Positions 5,784 through 9,331 of a DNA stretch of 9,331 nt are shown here, piece after piece. This stretch comes from Candidatus Poribacteria bacterium. GTDB taxonomy: Bacteria > Poribacteria > WGA-4E > WGA-3G. Position numbers and translations under genes: made by a program. The notes under the pieces were generated by a model that saw only the letters and a program-made list of their open reading frames with translations, ran no database searches and was not told where the DNA came from. Location of the stretch: assembly GCA_009845505.1 (NCBI GenBank), contig VXZL01000013.1, forward strand, positions 1 to 9,331. The letters run 5' to 3'. How positions within the stretch are numbered: the stretch's first letter is position 1; the number at the start of each line of letters is the position of its first letter.

Positions 5784-7307
5784 TCATAGCGAGGCTTGCG
5801 CTAAGAGTTCAGGATTATTAAAGGCTCTATCGGGAGCACCATCAAAAATCACCTGTCCGTCGCATAGTAAGAGGACACGGTCAGCATATTTCAAGGTGAG
5901 ATCGGTATCGTGAGTTGCGAAAATGAGGGTTTTATTTTCGCGTCGGATTTCATCGCAGAGTTCATCCATCAACTGATAGAGATGTTGTGCATCCTGACCG
6001 GTGGTAGGTTCATCAAGGAGAAAAATATTTGGACGTAGCGAAAAATTTGCGGCGACAGCAGTGCGCTGACGCTGTCCTCGCGACAGAGCATACGGTGCCT
6101 CTGAATCGATATCTGTTAGGTCGAAGCGTCTGATTGTTTGATTAACCCGATCTTCAAGTGTCTTTCTTGAAAACTTTAGATTTTTTGGACCGAATGCGAC
6201 TTCATCGCGAACGGTCTTCGCCTGTAGAAGTAAATCTGGATTCTGAAACACGATCCCGACTTCGCCAGCCAATTGATGGAGTTTCATACGTTTTCGCAGC
6301 TTTCCAGCAATCGCCACCTCCCCCGCCGATGGACGCAGCAAACCTGCAATGAGATGAATTAAGGTTGTCTTACCGGACCCATTCGCGCCCATAATTGCGA
6401 AGACCTCCCCGTGTTGCGCTTCACAGGAGATTCCTTGCACCGCATCTGTATCGGTATTTGGATAGCGAAAATAGAGTTCATTGACGCTCAGACTAAAGTT
6501 TTTTGAGGGTGAAACGATAGAAGTTGTCCGACGGGATGGTTGGGTATCAGACGCAGTTTCCCTATCAACAGGCACTTGCACACCCAAACGCTGATACGGC
6601 GAGAAATCCTTAAACGCTTCCACTCTGGGTAAATCAAGAACGAGTTGTCCTTGATCCATTAGCCATACATGATCGCACAGCGGCGCGACTTCCTTAGTTC
6701 GATGGGTCGCTAAGATGACGGTTATTCCCATCTCTTTATTAAGTTTCGCGACGATATCGAGAATGTCGCGTGTTGCCTGTGGATCGAGATGGCTGGTAGG
6801 TTCATCAAGAAGCAGGACTTGGGGTTGCATTGCACAGATAGCAGCGAGGGCAATACGCTGTTTTTGACCGCCTGAGAGCGATGAGATTTCCCGATTCTGG
6901 AAATCAGACAGACCCACCTGTTCTAAGGCGATAGCAATTCGTTCTTGAATCTCCTCGGACGAGAAACCGAGATTTTCGAGTCCAAAGGCAATCTCATCTT
7001 CAACTAAAGTGCAAAAGAGTTGATCTTCAGGGTCTTGGAAGAGGAGTGCGACCTGTTGGCATGTAGTGGCGAGGGGTTGGGCAGCGAGATTCTTTCCCTT
7101 GAGAAGGACCCTTCCAGTGAGTGTTCCTGCCGAAGCGTGTGGGATTAAACCGTTGAGTGTCCTCAGCAATGTGGACTTGCCGCATCCTGTTGGACCCGTT
7201 AGCAGCACAAACGCCCCGGAAAGGACACGGGTGGTAATGCCCCGCAGTGTGCGGATTTGGCGACTCGGATACGTGAAACCGAGGTTTTCTACCTCAATAG
7301 ATGCCAT
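5784..7307 (-). CDS. Double ABC ATPase of energy-coupling factor (ECF) type
   Basis: This 507-residue protein has two complete ABC ATPase domains in tandem, as in YkoD/CbiO-like ECF transporters. Domain 1 (about 1-230): Walker A GPTGCGKST (38-46), Q-loop QDPEDQ (91-96), signature LSGGQ (144-148), Walker B VLLLDE (164-169), switch H202. Domain 2 (about 272-507): GANGSGKTT (307-315), QNPD (355-358), signature LSRGQ (408-412), LLDE (430-433), H466. The FQDPEDQLF and FGLENLGF wording around the Q-loop is typical of ECF ATPases. Such proteins bind a T component (EcfT) and substrate-binding S components to import vitamins or metal ions; neither is visible here. The start is 7 bases after the radical SAM stop, with no clear SD of its own, so translational coupling is likely. 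The substrate cannot be deduced. Confidence 0.88.
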   Translation of the reverse strand: MASIEVENLGFTYPSRQIRTLRGITTRVLSGAFVLLTGPTGCGKSTLLRTLNGLIPHASAGTLTGRVLLKGKNLAAQPLATTCQQVALLFQDPEDQLFCTLVEDEIAFGLENLGFSSEEIQERIAIALEQVGLSDFQNREISSLSGGQKQRIALAAICAMQPQVLLLDEPTSHLDPQATRDILDIVAKLNKEMGITVILATHRTKEVAPLCDHVWLMDQGQLVLDLPRVEAFKDFSPYQRLGVQVPVDRETASDTQPSRRTTSIVSPSKNFSLSVNELYFRYPNTDTDAVQGISCEAQHGEVFAIMGANGSGKTTLIHLIAGLLRPSAGEVAIAGKLRKRMKLHQLAGEVGIVFQNPDLLLQAKTVRDEVAFGPKNLKFSRKTLEDRVNQTIRRFDLTDIDSEAPYALSRGQRQRTAVAANFSLRPNIFLLDEPTTGQDAQHLYQLMDELCDEIRRENKTLIFATHDTDLTLKYADRVLLLCDGQVIFDGAPDRAFNNPELLAQASL

Positions 7308-7314
7308 GGTTTCA

Positions 7315-9321
7315 TTAAGTCAGACCTTCAATTTGCACGGGGACGGAGCCGAAGAGTTGTTCTAAATGCCGTGCGATGGACTCACGGAAAGCATCAAATG
7401 CCTCTTGGGTATGGCGACCCAAATCGTCGGTGTGATGTCTGAAACTATCGTAGAGCTGCGCATGTTGCGCGCGAACACGGGCAAGGAGCCTATGGACATA
7501 CACTTGCAATTCACCGAGACGCTCGCTTTGTTCTTTCGCGAAAGCCCCAGCAGCATCCTTGAAAGCCCTGAGTTCCGCCTCTAAGTACTCCTTGAACATC
7601 GACTCTTGGAAACCGGTGAGTGCGCTCTGTGCAGCATAGCGAAAATCCTCGTGAATCGCATTATACTCTTTCTTAACACGGGCAAAAAGTTGCCGCGAAT
7701 AGCTTTGCATCTCATGCATCCACTCGTCTGGCACCTGTGTAAGCTGCGAAATTCTCTCTTTAAAGGTCTCCATTTCATGTGCCAAGAAGTTTCTGAAGTC
7801 TTCAACAGCAACAGTATGACGTGTTATTTTCTCAAGGTGGTAGCCCATAATTGCCAATCGGACAGCTTCTGGGAACATAGGACGATAGTCTTTCAACACT
7901 TTCATCAAAAATCGTGCATACTCCAGACCTTGCTTCGAGAAGAGTTGCTTTTGGATTGACCGGAAAAATGCGCGAATTTCCGCCATATTATCGATTGCTC
8001 TGACATTATTGTGGGTTTTAGGCATATACTCCAGTAACTTCAAACACCGAGCAAAATAGTTCTTCAAGGTCGGATCGTAGAGCGTCGAAACAACCCGCCG
8101 ATATTCCCTAAGAAGCTTATTGCGCGGCATTTCCGGCACAAAATTAAGGGTCATGTCGGTCTGGTTTCCGCTGGACTCCCCAAGCAACCGATCTTCACGT
8201 TTTAATCGGTGCCAGAGGTCCGTCTCCTTTAGAGCGGTAAGCAAACCTGCCATCGCCATCGGAATACCGGCTTCTTGAATAAACCGGATATGCGAATCAA
8301 ACTCAGTATCACCATCAAGCCCGATGATGAAGCCACCCGTAACCTCCATCCCTTTGCTCTGTATCTCTCTGACAGCACGCAATAAGTAGCTACCGGCATC
8401 TTCCTGTTTGCTCGTGTTTTGCCCTTTAGAGGTACTAATCAGCGCATCGTCATTAGGGCTTTCAATGCCGAGGAACACCATGTTAAAACCTGCGTCACTC
8501 ATTGCATCGAGCATTTCAGGGATTTCAACGAGGTTCACGCTGGCTTCGGTATAAAGTGAGAAGGGGAATTGTCGTTCTTCCTGCCATTTGTTAACAGCCG
8601 GAAGTAGGCGCATAGCGTCGCGTTTGTTACCGATAAAGTTGTCGTCAACGACAAACATTGCCCCTTTCCATCCGAGTTTATAGAGCATTTCAAACTCAGC
8701 AAGCATCTGTTCATTACTTTTCGTGCGTGGGACACGCCCAAATAATTTTGTAATATCACAGAATTCGCAATTGAAGGGACAACCTCGCGAGAACTGGAGT
8801 GCCATTGATCCGTAGGAGTTGACATCAATAAGGTCGTAACGCGGCAACGGGGTTTTCGTAATATCAGGTTTTCGGGTTTCGCGATAGACCTCTTTCGCGG
8901 CACCGCTCTCAAAATCGGTCAAAAAGTCCTCAAAAATCTCCTCTACTTCACCGAAGAGAAAATGGTTGATCGTAGCGTCGGTTTCCTCTTTAATATTATC
9001 GTAATAGGAGGTAGGATGTGGACCTCCTGAAATAATCGGGACTCCTGCTCGGTTGCAACGTTCTGCCACTTCGTAAAGCGACGCTTTTTGAACAATCATC
9101 GTCGATGTCAAGGCAACATCTGCCCACTGAATATGTGCATCGGTGAGTGGCTCAATATTAAGATCTACAACCTTTAAGTTATAGTTCTTGGGAAACATGC
9201 CGGCGATCGTTAGCAACCCAAGCGGCGGCATTGAGGATTCTTTACCAAGAAAATCTAAAGCGTATTTAAACCCCCAATACGATGGAGGGAACTTCGGATA
9301 AATAAATAGTGCATTTGGCAT
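7315..9321 (-). CDS. B12-binding-type radical SAM protein (DUF4070-like) with long helical C-terminal extension
   Basis: This is a 668-residue protein. Residues 1-140 form a cobalamin-binding-like Rossmann domain (ALFIYPKFPP, PPLGLLTIAG, VPIISGGPHPT). Residues 172-365 are a radical SAM barrel with the cluster motif C181-x3-C185-x2-C188 (FSRGCPFNCEFCDITKLFGR), then VVDDNFIGNK (224-233), YTEASVNL and GIESPN. Residues 365-505 (ALKETDLWHRL, MTLNFVPEMPRNKLL, YDPTLKNYFARCL) resemble DUF4070. The same architecture occurs in HpnP, the hopanoid C-2 methylase, and in many uncharacterised relatives, so methylation of an unactivated carbon is plausible but the substrate is unknown. Residues 505-668 are an added charged, amphipathic helical region with an internal repeat, unusual for a family usually near 500 residues. 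An in-frame TAG at 9325-9327 bounds the ATG at 9321, so the gene is complete. It leads directly into the ECF ATPase gene. Confidence 0.9.
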   Translation of the reverse strand: MPNALFIYPKFPPSYWGFKYALDFLGKESSMPPLGLLTIAGMFPKNYNLKVVDLNIEPLTDAHIQWADVALTSTMIVQKASLYEVAERCNRAGVPIISGGPHPTSYYDNIKEETDATINHFLFGEVEEIFEDFLTDFESGAAKEVYRETRKPDITKTPLPRYDLIDVNSYGSMALQFSRGCPFNCEFCDITKLFGRVPRTKSNEQMLAEFEMLYKLGWKGAMFVVDDNFIGNKRDAMRLLPAVNKWQEERQFPFSLYTEASVNLVEIPEMLDAMSDAGFNMVFLGIESPNDDALISTSKGQNTSKQEDAGSYLLRAVREIQSKGMEVTGGFIIGLDGDTEFDSHIRFIQEAGIPMAMAGLLTALKETDLWHRLKREDRLLGESSGNQTDMTLNFVPEMPRNKLLREYRRVVSTLYDPTLKNYFARCLKLLEYMPKTHNNVRAIDNMAEIRAFFRSIQKQLFSKQGLEYARFLMKVLKDYRPMFPEAVRLAIMGYHLEKITRHTVAVEDFRNFLAHEMETFKERISQLTQVPDEWMHEMQSYSRQLFARVKKEYNAIHEDFRYAAQSALTGFQESMFKEYLEAELRAFKDAAGAFAKEQSERLGELQVYVHRLLARVRAQHAQLYDSFRHHTDDLGRHTQEAFDAFRESIARHLEQLFGSVPVQIEGLT

Positions 9322-9331
9322 AGTCTATGTG

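Noticed and set aside
7066..7584. Plus-strand open frames opposite the ABC ATPase start and the radical SAM 3' end
   Set aside because: They are antisense to strongly identified coding sequence and show no recognisable protein features.
8535..8912. Minus-strand 125-codon frame inside the radical SAM gene
   Set aside because: An alternative frame within the region encoding the CxxxCxxC barrel; composition is arginine/serine/threonine-rich, as expected for a shadow frame.
7315..9321. Calling the radical SAM gene hpnP
   Set aside because: Architecture is shared, but DUF4070 radical SAM proteins are broad, no hopanoid genes are nearby, and the C-terminal extension is atypical.

Overview
The window looks like bacterial chromosome from an uncultured, didermic lineage. 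Several secreted or outer-membrane-type proteins carry Sec signal peptides. A LamG protein ends in a short WGRLK-type tail, and a probable glycoside hydrolase of the GHL15-like kind follows it. From memory that combination recalls Candidatus Poribacteria. This is an inference from protein style only; there is no rRNA or marker gene here to settle it.

Layout. Bases 1-2114 on the plus strand hold the 3' end of a LamG-domain secreted protein and, 18 bases later, a secreted TIM-barrel glycoside-hydrolase-like protein. The second gene has an in-frame TAA (1908-1910), after which 67 further sense codons continue the same frame and look like its natural C-terminus. Everything from 2134 to the right edge is on the minus strand. 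Reading in transcription order, 4783 to 2134 is a four-gene envelope cluster: a small exported protein of unknown function with a glycine-rich hydrophobic end, a LolA-like lipoprotein-carrier protein, a YidD-type protein with an N-terminal leader, and an exported TPR protein with a membrane-associated C-terminus. The first three genes overlap by 1 and 7 bases. The last is separated by 78 bases that hold two adjacent hairpins.

Upstream of that cluster is one gene encoding a nucleotidyltransferase (MNT) domain fused to a HEPN domain. It has its own convincing sigma70-type promoter (TTGATA, 17 bases, TATATT), with a palindrome over the -35 box. At the right edge are two tightly spaced genes: a cobalamin-binding-type radical SAM enzyme with a DUF4070-like region and an unusual 160-residue helical C-terminal extension built on a degenerate repeat, and, 7 bases downstream, a double ABC ATPase of the ECF vitamin/metal uptake type with no T or S component in view.

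How the parts fit. The LamG/GH pair suggests extracellular polysaccharide binding and hydrolysis. The LolA-YidD-TPR cluster suggests outer-membrane and membrane-protein biogenesis. The MNT-HEPN gene is of toxin-antitoxin type, with both roles possibly on one chain. The radical SAM/ECF pair may link a cobalamin-type enzyme with uptake of a cofactor or metal, but the substrate of neither can be read from the sequence. No RNA genes, CRISPR arrays, insertion sequences or intergenic stretches over 300 bases were found.
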